Of a stretch of 5,758 bases of DNA, positions 1 to 5,253 are shown piece after piece. Source of the stretch: Candidatus Brocadiia bacterium (GTDB lineage: Bacteria > Planctomycetota > MHYJ01 > JACQXL01). The notes below the pieces were generated by a model. That model was not told where the DNA came from. It made no database searches and was given only the letters and a program-made list of their open reading frames with translations. The translations under genes were made by a program, and so were the position numbers. The first letter of the stretch is position 1. Each line of letters opens with the position of its first letter. Location of the stretch: NCBI GenBank assembly GCA_020062035.1, contig JAGUXD010000167.1:1-5758 (forward strand), in the 5' to 3' direction.

Positions 1-339
1 ATTTTTGATTGTCTCCTCTATCGTTTTCTGGTGCAGTGCAATAAAAATGTCAGGTCTTTCCACAACAGGATAATCTATGGAACTATCCTGAGCCGATGGG
101 TCTTCCAGTGTAGGTATCTTTCGGCTTCCAGACAGCAACTTCTCCGGGGTAGCCCATCCGGAATGAGAAAGAACTACTTCTGATGAAGTAACACTACCTC
201 TGCTTTCTGGTCCGTAATGTGTAATGGATGAAACAAATCTGTATTTTTTTAATGCGGCACGGCAGATTAAATTACCTGCATAAACCACGCCCTGGCCACC
301 GATACCACTTATAATTATCTCTACTCTTTCTTGTTTCAT
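1..339 (-). CDS. korC: 2-oxoglutarate:ferredoxin oxidoreductase, gamma subunit (partial, 3' end outside window)
   Basis: This is the first 113 codons of an open frame that starts with ATG at 339 and runs off the window edge without a stop. Family features seen are the glycine-rich GIGGQGV at residues 12-18, YGPESRGS at 42-49 (usually YGPEARGG), SSEVVLS at 52-58 and the IDYPVVERPDIFIAL segment from residue 88. These match the gamma subunit of 2-oxoacid:ferredoxin oxidoreductases, which completes the active complex with KorA and KorB in the cytoplasm. The start lies 4 bp after the korB stop, so translation is probably coupled; I see only a weak ribosome binding site. Family members are usually about 180-190 residues, so roughly the last 90 are missing here. 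Oddity: residues about 59-87 form an insert between SSEVVLS and IDYP, where relatives have only two or three residues; it is listed separately. Confidence 0.93.
   Translation of the reverse strand, partial: MKQERVEIIISGIGGQGVVYAGNLICRAALKKYRFVSSITHYGPESRGSVTSSEVVLSHSGWATPEKLLSGSRKIPTLEDPSAQDSSIDYPVVERPDIFIALHQKTIEETIKN
79..165 (-). other. G+C-rich in-frame insert inside korC
   Basis: These bases encode KorC residues 59-87, beginning HSGWATPEKL and ending PSAQDSS. In family members that I remember, SSEVVLS is followed almost directly by a short turn and IDYP, so about 26 residues are extra. By hand count, positions 82-165 are about 55% G+C, against about 37% in the 81-base and 75-base stretches on either side. 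The insert holds inverted repeats: AGCCGA (91-96) with TCGGCT (121-126), and CCGATGGG (93-100) with CCCATC(C)GG (153-161, one base bulged). CTTCCAG also occurs twice directly (102-108 and 125-131). The reading frame is kept with no stop. The picture fits a small palindromic element that inserted without breaking the frame, but a natural loop extension cannot be excluded. Confidence 0.55.
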
Positions 340-343
340 ATCG

Positions 344-1105
344 TTATTTAACAAACTCACCGATTAGGATTTTATCATTCTGCTTAAATGTAAATAATTC
401 ATCGGATGACTTGACATGAACACAGAGTTTTTTAAGATTTAATATCATTTCTGCAGGTGATGCTCCTGATATTTCTTTATTGCGTCTACCAAATTGTGTA
501 AAGCAAGGAGAAATTACATCTATAAACGAAAACCCCTGATGAGTGAATGCCTTTTTGATATATTTGATAAGTTCTCGTGTATGATGAACTGTGGCGCGGG
601 CGATACAACTTGCGCCGGCACCCCTGACAAGTCCACAGAGGTCAAAAGACGGCTCTGGATTTCCTTGCGGTGTAGTGGCTGTTTTTGCTCTCATCGGAGT
701 AGTTGGACCAACTTGGCCTCCGGTCATTCCATAAATAGAATTATTAGCACAAATCACGGTGATCTCTAAATTTCGTCTAGCGGCATGGATTAGATGATTA
801 CCGCCGATTGCAGAAATGTCGCCATCTCCGCTTATTACAACAACCTTTAAGGATGGATTGAACAATTTTATACCAGTAGCAAAGGCAATCGGTCGTCCGT
901 GTGTCGTATGTAAGGTATCAGCCGCGAAATGAGGACTCGGTATCCAAGCCGCACAGCCAATCCCGGAGACAAAGACCATTTTATTTATATCAAGTGATAG
1001 TTCATCTATTGCCCTTAAAACGGCCTGCAATAAAATGCCATGCCCACAACCAGGGCAGAATGGAGTCGGAAATACCTCTGGTCTTAAGTATTTATTTAAT
1101 ATCAT
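344..1105 (-). CDS. korB: 2-oxoglutarate:ferredoxin oxidoreductase, beta subunit (TPP and 4Fe-4S binding)
   Basis: A 253-residue protein that binds thiamine diphosphate and one [4Fe-4S] cluster and forms the catalytic core with KorA. It decarboxylates a 2-oxoacid, forms acyl-CoA and passes electrons to ferredoxin. CPGCGHG (residues 17-23), C51 in SGIGCAAW and C201 in SPCFTQFGRRN supply the four expected cluster cysteines (C17, C20, C51, C201). The TPP/Mg motif is GDGD at 93-96, followed by GGNHLIHAARRN (101-112) and NNSIYGMTGGQ (121-131). GRPIAFATGIKL (70-81) and the SPCFTQFGRRNK ending are close to KorB rather than to pyruvate enzymes. The length is a little under the 280 or so of many KorB proteins, but all motifs are present. 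The ATG at 1105 overlaps the end of korA by 14 bp, which suggests translational coupling. Confidence 0.95.
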   Translation of the reverse strand: MILNKYLRPEVFPTPFCPGCGHGILLQAVLRAIDELSLDINKMVFVSGIGCAAWIPSPHFAADTLHTTHGRPIAFATGIKLFNPSLKVVVISGDGDISAIGGNHLIHAARRNLEITVICANNSIYGMTGGQVGPTTPMRAKTATTPQGNPEPSFDLCGLVRGAGASCIARATVHHTRELIKYIKKAFTHQGFSFIDVISPCFTQFGRRNKEISGASPAEMILNLKKLCVHVKSSDELFTFKQNDKILIGEFVK

Positions 1106-2201
1106 TTACTTTTTCAAGGATTTCTTTAGCACTAATAACTGTTCCATCGGTTTTATTATATGGTATAACCTGACAATTGGTAAATCGCTGGATTTCACGA
1201 ACTACTTGACCTTGATTCATCTCTGGGACAACAATTTTAGAGATGGCTTTGGGAAGATTAGAGAATATTTTTTCAGGGAAGGGCCAGAGTGTCTTAAGAC
1301 GGATAAACCCGATTTTCGCCTCTTTCTGAGAGGCCGTCTTTACCGCGGTAAAGGCACCGCGCGCTGTAAAACCATAAGCAATCACTAATATTTCTGTGTC
1401 TTCCTCAAGAAAATATGTCTCAAATAATGATATTTTGTCTAAGTCCTGACGAATTTTATTACATAATCTATTGATTAACCTGGCTTGTGCTGATGGAGAT
1501 TGGGTCAGGCGATATCCCCATTCATCGTGGGTTGAGCCAGTTACAGACAGTTTTCTGCCTTGCCCAAATAGAGGCATTGGAGTGGCACAATTATCTGCAT
1601 AATTACCAAAGGGTGGTAAATCCGTTTTCTCTGGACGCTGAATGATAGGAATATTTTGATGGAGTCTGGTTGATTCCCTTAAATGGCCTAAGACTTCGTC
1701 AGCCAAAAGAAAGACAGGAATGCGATATGTTTCAGCAAAATTAAATGCCTGAATGGTCATTTCATACATTTCGGTAACTGACCAAGGTGAGAGAGCAATA
1801 ATTTCATAATCGCCTGATGCACCCCAGCGGACCTGCATAATATCGCTTGAGGCGGGTTTGGTTGCTTGTCCTGTAGAAGGACCCGCTCTTTGGACATCTA
1901 CAATAACACAAGGGGTTTCAGTCATTATTGCATAACCAATATTTTCTAACATCAAGGTAAGACCGGGTCCTGAAGTAGCGGTCATCGCTTTTGCGCCGGC
2001 CCAGGCCGCTCCGATTACTGCACCTATAGAAGCAATCTCATCTTCCATCTGGACAAAAACACCGTCTACTTTAGGTAGTTCCTCTGCCATTTTTTCCATT
2101 ATTTCGCTGGAAGGCGTGATTGGGTAGCCGGCATAAAATCGGCAACCGGCTTGAATGGCGCCTAAAGCACAGGCCTCATTTCCTTGTAGAAATTGTTGCA
2201 T
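1092..2201 (-). CDS. korA: 2-oxoglutarate:ferredoxin oxidoreductase, alpha subunit
   Basis: A 369-residue alpha subunit of a 2-oxoacid:ferredoxin oxidoreductase, partner of KorB. The N-terminal pyrimidine-type domain shows QGNEACALGAIQAGCRF (6-22), the substrate-contacting YPITPSSE motif (26-33), QMEDEIAS (51-58), TSGPGLTLM (76-84) and QRAGPSTGQATK (104-115). GDYEIIALSP and VFLLADEVLGHLRES follow, and a C-terminal domain runs from about residue 270. The combination of YAGYPITPSSE, QMEDEIAS and STGQ fits the KorA (2-oxoglutarate synthase) branch better than VorB or PorA, judged from remembered family sequences. Substrate preference is therefore inferred, not shown. It begins inside the last 26 bp of korD and ends inside the start of korB, in the compact order D-A-B-C. 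The ATG at 2201 gives the normal family N-terminus. Confidence 0.95.
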   Translation of the reverse strand: MQQFLQGNEACALGAIQAGCRFYAGYPITPSSEIMEKMAEELPKVDGVFVQMEDEIASIGAVIGAAWAGAKAMTATSGPGLTLMLENIGYAIMTETPCVIVDVQRAGPSTGQATKPASSDIMQVRWGASGDYEIIALSPWSVTEMYEMTIQAFNFAETYRIPVFLLADEVLGHLRESTRLHQNIPIIQRPEKTDLPPFGNYADNCATPMPLFGQGRKLSVTGSTHDEWGYRLTQSPSAQARLINRLCNKIRQDLDKISLFETYFLEEDTEILVIAYGFTARGAFTAVKTASQKEAKIGFIRLKTLWPFPEKIFSNLPKAISKIVVPEMNQGQVVREIQRFTNCQVIPYNKTDGTVISAKEILEKVNDIK

Positions 2202-2418
2202 CTTTCAAACTTATCACTTCTATCGCTAAGTCAGGACAATGTAATTCGCATTCCATACAGCCAATACATTTTTGGGGTTCTATGACTTGGGCAAGAAGAT
2301 AACCGCTGGGATTTGCGTCTTTTGACATCGCTAAAACATCTTTAGGACATATTTCAACACAAATAGCACATCCCTTACAGAAATTATCGTTTATGATGAT
2401 AGAGAACCATTTATTCAT
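2176..2418 (-). CDS. korD: 2-oxoglutarate:ferredoxin oxidoreductase, delta subunit (2[4Fe-4S] ferredoxin type)
   Basis: An 80-residue ferredoxin-like protein with two complete cluster motifs: CKGCAICVEICP (C14, C17, C20, C24) and CIGCMECELHCP (C51, C54, C57, C61). It should carry two [4Fe-4S] clusters that move electrons from the KorAB active site to soluble ferredoxin. The loop between the motifs (GYLLAQVIEPQKC) is normal for KorD/PorD. The start codon shares four bases (ATGA) with the stop of the aminotransferase, and AAAAGG lies just upstream, inside the last aminotransferase codons. The 3' end overlaps korA by 26 bp. Its place between aminotransferase and korA, rather than alone, supports its role as an oxidoreductase subunit and not a free ferredoxin. 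Confidence 0.95.
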   Translation of the reverse strand: MNKWFSIIINDNFCKGCAICVEICPKDVLAMSKDANPSGYLLAQVIEPQKCIGCMECELHCPDLAIEVISLKDATISTRK

Positions 2419-3755
2419 TTACCTTTTAAGACATTCTCAAATATCTCTAAAGCAATATCAATATCGTTTTTGGTAATAATTAAAGGTGGCGCAAATCTAA
2501 TATTGTTTTCTCCGCAACCAAGAACAAGTATTCCTTTCTTAAAGCAATGTTCAACTATCTTATTCCTTCTTTCAGGGTCTTTGGCTCTTGTGTTCCTATC
2601 CTTGACTATTTCAATACCGACCATTAAACCTTTACCTCTGACATCACCGATAAAGTGAAATTTATTCTGAAGTTTTTTAAGGCGATTGATAAGATATTCG
2701 CCGGTAATACGGGCGTTTTTAACCAATGATTTTTTAAGTAATTCTATGGTTTTTAAGGCGGCGATACAACATACAGGGTTACCGCCGAAAGTATTAGCAT
2801 GAGCACCAGCAGGCCATTTTTGCAGTGTCGCGCGCGATACCATTGCGCTTAACGGCATACCAGACGCGATACCTTTAGCGATACAGATAATATCCGGCTC
2901 TACTTTCCAATGTTCAGTTGCAAACATTTTGCCTGTCCTACCCATACCTGTCTGAATCTCATCTGCAATCAGAAGAATTCCATACTTCTGGCAAATTTTC
3001 GTGAGTCGCTGGAAATAACTATCTGGAGGAACGACATAACCGCCTTCACCCTGAATCGGCTCTATCACAACGGCTGCGACATCTTCAGGCGGTGCTACTT
3101 TTGTAAAGATAATATCTTCAAGATAAGATAAACAGGCAAAATCACATTTAGGGTGGGTCAAGTTAAATACACAGCGATAACAATAAGGATATGGGATATG
3201 TGTAACATCAGAAAGCATCGGTGAAAAATGCCGGCGCTGTGTGGCTTTACTGGCGGTTAATGCCAGAGCACCCATCGTCCTGCCGTGGAAAGCGCCGATG
3301 TAAGCAATCATTCTTGGCCGTCGTTGAATAAAACGGGCTAACTTTATTGCGGCTTCCACTGCCTCAGCACCAGTATTTGCCAGAAATACCTTTTTCGCAA
3401 ACCTGCCTGGCGTAATCTTTGTTAATTCTTCAGCCACATCAGATTGAAGAGCGTAATAAAAATCGGTGCCTATCATATGTATTAATCGCTCTGATTGCTC
3501 TTTGATAACCCGAACAATTTCAGGATGACAATGGCCCGTAGTACAGACCGCGACACCGGCGTTTAAATCCATATAACGATTGCCATCAGGGTCTTCAATC
3601 ATTATGCCCTTCCCTCTTTCTGCTACCAATGGGTAAGCCCGCGTATAAGATGGGGAAATATAACGCTTGTCTTTTTGTAAAACCTTTCTGGCATTTGGTC
3701 CTGGCGGTCTTACTCTGATATACGGCTTATTAGTACTAATTTTCTGATAAGACAT
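2415..3755 (-). CDS. class-III PLP aminotransferase, archaeal-type GABA/ornithine aminotransferase family
   Basis: A 446-residue fold-type I PLP enzyme of the acetylornithine/ornithine/GABA aminotransferase family. Visible parts are the GPNARKVLQKDK lead-in (19-30), SPSYTRAYPLV (34-44), NTGAEAVEAAIKLAR (127-141, phosphate binding), GAFHGRTMGAL (154-164), EPIQGEGGY (232-240), DEIQTGMGRTG (265-275; D265 contacts the pyridine nitrogen), the Schiff-base lysine K294 in IAKGIASGMPLSA, TFGGNP (322-327) and R420 in IRFAPPL. The GP...SPSYTR and PYCYRC features fit the branch common in archaea and anaerobic bacteria, whose members include ornithine omega-aminotransferases and also amino acid racemases, so the substrate is uncertain. 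It is the first gene of the kor operon and overlaps korD by 4 bp, implying a link between transamination and 2-oxoacid oxidation. C192, C195, C204 and C208 form a possible metal knuckle. Confidence 0.93.
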   Translation of the reverse strand: MSYQKISTNKPYIRVRPPGPNARKVLQKDKRYISPSYTRAYPLVAERGKGIMIEDPDGNRYMDLNAGVAVCTTGHCHPEIVRVIKEQSERLIHMIGTDFYYALQSDVAEELTKITPGRFAKKVFLANTGAEAVEAAIKLARFIQRRPRMIAYIGAFHGRTMGALALTASKATQRRHFSPMLSDVTHIPYPYCYRCVFNLTHPKCDFACLSYLEDIIFTKVAPPEDVAAVVIEPIQGEGGYVVPPDSYFQRLTKICQKYGILLIADEIQTGMGRTGKMFATEHWKVEPDIICIAKGIASGMPLSAMVSRATLQKWPAGAHANTFGGNPVCCIAALKTIELLKKSLVKNARITGEYLINRLKKLQNKFHFIGDVRGKGLMVGIEIVKDRNTRAKDPERRNKIVEHCFKKGILVLGCGENNIRFAPPLIITKNDIDIALEIFENVLKGK

Positions 3756-3805
3756 AAATATTTCTTTCTAATCTCGCTCTCGTTTTAATATTTGTTGAAG
3801 TTAGA

Positions 3806-3834
3806 ATTTTATATAAAATAAAATATCCTGTAAA
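3806..3834 (-). promoter_or_regulatory. predicted sigma70-like promoter of the aminotransferase-kor operon
   Basis: Read on the minus strand, TTTACA (3834-3829) and TAAAAT (3811-3806) are separated by 17 bp, each one mismatch from the TTGACA/TATAAT consensus. Transcription would start near 3799, giving a leader of about 43 nt before the aminotransferase ATG at 3755. The -10 box is part of a perfect 14-bp AT-only palindrome (3806-3819). The region is very A+T rich, so chance boxes are easy to find, but position and spacing are right. Confidence 0.55.
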
Positions 3835-3847
3835 GAATTTCAGGATA
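3824..3847. promoter_or_regulatory. perfect dyad TATCCTG-N10-CAGGATA, candidate operator
   Basis: The two 7-bp arms (3824-3830 and 3841-3847) are exact reverse complements around 10 bp. Arm centres lie 17 bp apart, not far from two helical turns, a layout that would suit a dimeric regulator. The dyad covers the predicted -35 box of the kor operon (3829-3834) and ends 8 bp before the -35 box of the rightward promoter. A bound protein could therefore affect both. No regulator gene is in the window, and the regulator family is unknown. Confidence 0.4.
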
Positions 3848-3854
3848 CAAATCA

Positions 3855-3881
3855 TTGACAAAATTAGTAATATTTTATAAA
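3855..3881 (+). promoter_or_regulatory. predicted promoter for the rightward membrane protein gene
   Basis: A consensus -35 TTGACA (3855-3860) is followed after 15 bp by TATAAA (3876-3881), one mismatch from TATAAT. The spacing is shorter than the ideal 17 bp. Transcription would begin close to 3888, leaving a short leader with a purine-rich GAGAAGAAG before the ATG at 3904. It would serve the membrane protein gene and possibly the tRNA and cobO behind it. Confidence 0.45.
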
Positions 3882-3903
3882 AGTCGTGAGAAGAAGATAA
3901 TTT

Positions 3904-4464
3904 ATGGATGACCTGATACAATTAGCGGCGTATGTATTAATAATAGTTGTTATAGGAGCGGCTTCTATTATAAAAAAGGTAATAGAAGCCCAGAAAAGAC
4001 GTCAGGAGATTGAAAAACATCGGGTAAAAACATTACAGCCTGAAAGAGAATTATTCCCAAAATATACTCAGGAACAAACTCCTTCCTACCCGCCAGCGCC
4101 TGAGAAAATACCTCAAGAAGAGATTCAAGAAGGTGAGCCAATTGAGTGGGAAGACGTTCTCAAGAAGGTTTTAGGGATACCTGAAGAAAAACCTGTGCTC
4201 CTTATAAAACATAAGCCCAATATTCTCGGAACCCCTCGGATTAGAAAAGAAGAAGTGCCCTTAGTTACTGCTAAACCAATCTCGCTAAAACAGGACACTA
4301 TTCAAGAGCTTAAGCAGGAAGATACTGAAAGATTATTAAATTGGGAAGAATTTACGAATAATCTTAAAAATCAGGGCTTATCAGAAATCCAGCAGGCAAT
4401 TATTATATCTGACTTAATCCAGCCATCTGTGGCAAGAAGAGCGCGAAGGCATTTGGGGCGGTAA
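3904..4464 (+). CDS. single-pass membrane-anchored protein of unknown function
   Basis: A 186-residue protein that I cannot assign to a named family. Residues about 7-23 (LAAYVLIIVVIGAASII) form one hydrophobic segment near the N-terminus, followed at once by KK and a charged, helix-prone stretch (24-50), so the bulk is probably cytoplasmic. A proline- and glutamate-rich linker (about 52-75) leads to EWEDVLKKVLGIPEEKP (81-97), a second linker, and a C-terminal block from about 140. That block contains NWEEFTNNL (146-154) and ends LSEIQQAIIISDLIQP plus a basic tail. Small anchored proteins with a closing pattern like AIILSEILGPP are found in many bacteria, as far as I recall; this one has a looser version. 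A purine-rich site precedes the ATG. The stop codon lies only 8 bp before the tRNA-Leu gene. Confidence 0.8.
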   Translation: MDDLIQLAAYVLIIVVIGAASIIKKVIEAQKRRQEIEKHRVKTLQPERELFPKYTQEQTPSYPPAPEKIPQEEIQEGEPIEWEDVLKKVLGIPEEKPVLLIKHKPNILGTPRIRKEEVPLVTAKPISLKQDTIQELKQEDTERLLNWEEFTNNLKNQGLSEIQQAIIISDLIQPSVARRARRHLGR

Positions 4465-4472
4465 TTGAATCA

Positions 4473-4558
4473 GCCGGAGTGGCGGAATGGCAGACGCGCT
4501 AGACTCAAAATCTAGTCCTCTTCGGAGGGTGAGGGTTCAACTCCCTCTTCCGGCACCA
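4473..4558 (+). tRNA. tRNA-Leu (anticodon CAA), CCA encoded
   Basis: The 86-nt sequence folds as a class II tRNA. The acceptor stem is GCCGGAG paired with TTCCGGC (one G-U), with discriminator A and encoded CCA (4556-4558). The anticodon stem CTAGA/TCTAG (4499-4503, 4511-4515) holds the loop CTCAAAA, giving anticodon CAA at 4506-4508, which reads UUG. A long variable arm CCTC-TTCG-GAGG and a T arm GAGGG-TTCAACT-CCCTC complete it. The long variable arm and A discriminator fit leucine. It starts 8 bp after the stop of the membrane protein gene, so it may be released from a shared transcript. A weak internal promoter (TTATCA 4378, TATTAT 4401) is an alternative. Confidence 0.97.
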
Positions 4559-4565
4559 AAATGTG

Positions 4566-4615
4566 TTGCGAGTTTTTGGTCTTGATGTCCCAGCAGGACA
4601 AGACGCCAGACGCAA
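4566..4615 (+). repeat. imperfect stem-loop between tRNA-Leu and cobO
   Basis: In the 61-bp spacer, TTGCG (4566-4570) pairs with CGCAA (4611-4615), TGG (4577-4579) with CCA (4606-4608), TCTTG (4580-4584) with CAAGA (4599-4603), and TCC (4588-4590) with GGA (4596-4598). This gives an interrupted hairpin that ends 4 bp before the cobO ATG. An alternative top is TGTCC-CAGCA-GGACA. By hand count it is about 52% G+C. There is no T-run after it, so it is not a classical terminator. It could be a processing or translation-control structure, or a small interspersed palindrome. Confidence 0.4.
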
Positions 4616-4619
4616 ATTT

Positions 4620-5192
4620 ATGTCCAAAGGTTTAGTTACTATCATCACCGGCCGCGGCAAGGGTAAAACCACTTCTGCATTGGGACAAGCACTCCGCGCA
4701 ACCGGGCAGGGACTCAAAGTTCTAATGATTCAGTTCCTTAAGAGTTCTCGTATCTACGGCGAAATTAACTCTGCCAAAAAACTCTATCCGGATTTTGAGA
4801 TTATTCAGGCAGGCAAGGAATGTGTCCATACTGAAAAGCCGTATGTATGCACTGACTGTAATTTTGAGTGTCATGTAGATACAAAAAAGCCATCAAGAGA
4901 GGATAGAGAATCAGCCCAACAGGCTTTTGCTTTAGTTCAGGAGAAAATAAAATCCGGTAAATATAATATGGTTATTCTTGATGAAATAATATATGCCATT
5001 GATTACGGGCTTATCAGTATTGATGTGGTATTAGAACTTATCGGTGGAAAGCCCCAGGACTTACATCTTATCTTAACAGGCCGTAATGCCCCTCCGCAAT
5101 TAGCCGCTAAAGCAGATTTGGTCAGCGAGATACTGGAAATCAAACATCCATTTCAGCAGGGAATGAAATCGGTTAAGGGAATTGATTTTTAA
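4620..5192 (+). CDS. cobO: corrinoid (cob(I)alamin / cob(I)yrinic acid a,c-diamide) adenosyltransferase
   Basis: A 190-residue P-loop protein of the CobO/BtuR/CobA family, which transfers the 5'-deoxyadenosyl group of ATP to reduced corrinoids in coenzyme B12 synthesis or salvage. It shows GRGKGKTTSA (11-20, P-loop, with the family's GxGKGKTT form), MIQFLKS (36-42), LDEIIYAIDYGLI, LILTGRNAPPQL and the closing ADLVSEILEIKHPFQQGMKSVKGIDF block. ATG 4620 was chosen over the in-frame ATG at 4563 because MSKGLVTIITGRGKGKTT is the usual N-terminus, and the extra 19 residues would be encoded by the structured spacer right behind the tRNA. A Cys/His-rich stretch (C68, H70, C77, C80, C84, H85) lies where shorter members have a plain loop. 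No other cobalamin gene and no cobalamin riboswitch are visible. I see only a weak ribosome binding site. Confidence 0.92.
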   Translation: MSKGLVTIITGRGKGKTTSALGQALRATGQGLKVLMIQFLKSSRIYGEINSAKKLYPDFEIIQAGKECVHTEKPYVCTDCNFECHVDTKKPSREDRESAQQAFALVQEKIKSGKYNMVILDEIIYAIDYGLISIDVVLELIGGKPQDLHLILTGRNAPPQLAAKADLVSEILEIKHPFQQGMKSVKGIDF

Positions 5193-5196
5193 GCAA

Positions 5197-5250
5197 TCCC
5201 GCACATAACCTGCTGCTTTGGGCTACCTACCGTAGAGGTTATGTGCGGGA
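5197..5250. repeat. 15-bp perfect inverted repeat between convergent genes; possible transcription end
   Basis: TCCCGCACATAACCT (5197-5211) is the exact reverse complement of 5236-5250, with a 24-nt loop that can form a small inner stem CTAC/GTAG (5223-5226, 5232-5235). The element begins 4 bp after the cobO stop and ends 3 bp before the yraN stop, so it fills the gap. Its position suits a two-way transcription stop, but neither side has a T-run, so intrinsic termination is doubtful. By hand count it is about 56% G+C, above its surroundings. It may instead be a REP-like interspersed palindrome that protects mRNA 3' ends. Confidence 0.7.
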
Positions 5251-5253
5251 GAA

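Noticed and set aside
494..769. Plus-strand open frames over the kor operon (also at 901-1173, 1035-1388, 2120-2302, 2470-2658 and 2910-3131)
   Set aside because: They lie antisense to genes with complete conserved motifs, show no family features, and are rich in Cys, Arg and Ser as expected of shadow frames.
344..2418. Pyruvate or branched-chain 2-oxoacid oxidoreductase instead of Kor
   Set aside because: The KorA and KorB motif set (YPITPSSE with QMEDEIAS and STGQ; GGNHLIHAARRN) fits the 2-oxoglutarate branch better; substrate remains unproven.
3736..3921. Minus-strand 61-codon frame across the divergent promoter region
   Set aside because: It covers both predicted promoters and overlaps the starts of both flanking genes; its hydrophobic look comes from A+T-rich DNA.
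4563..4619. Longer cobO start adding 19 residues
   Set aside because: It would begin 4 bp after the tRNA end and the added residues do not match the family N-terminus; the ATG at 4620 does.
4559..4619. Cobalamin riboswitch ahead of cobO
   Set aside because: The spacer is only 61 bp, much shorter than the roughly 200-nt B12 riboswitch, and lacks a recognisable B12 box.
4505..4717. Minus-strand 70-codon frame antisense to tRNA-Leu and the cobO start
   Set aside because: Its end reads through the complement of the tRNA gene, a common source of false gene calls.
5219..5227. TGGGCTACC shared with the korC insert (minus strand, 148-156) as proof of one repeat family
   Set aside because: Many shared 9-mers are expected by chance in a window this long, and the match does not extend.
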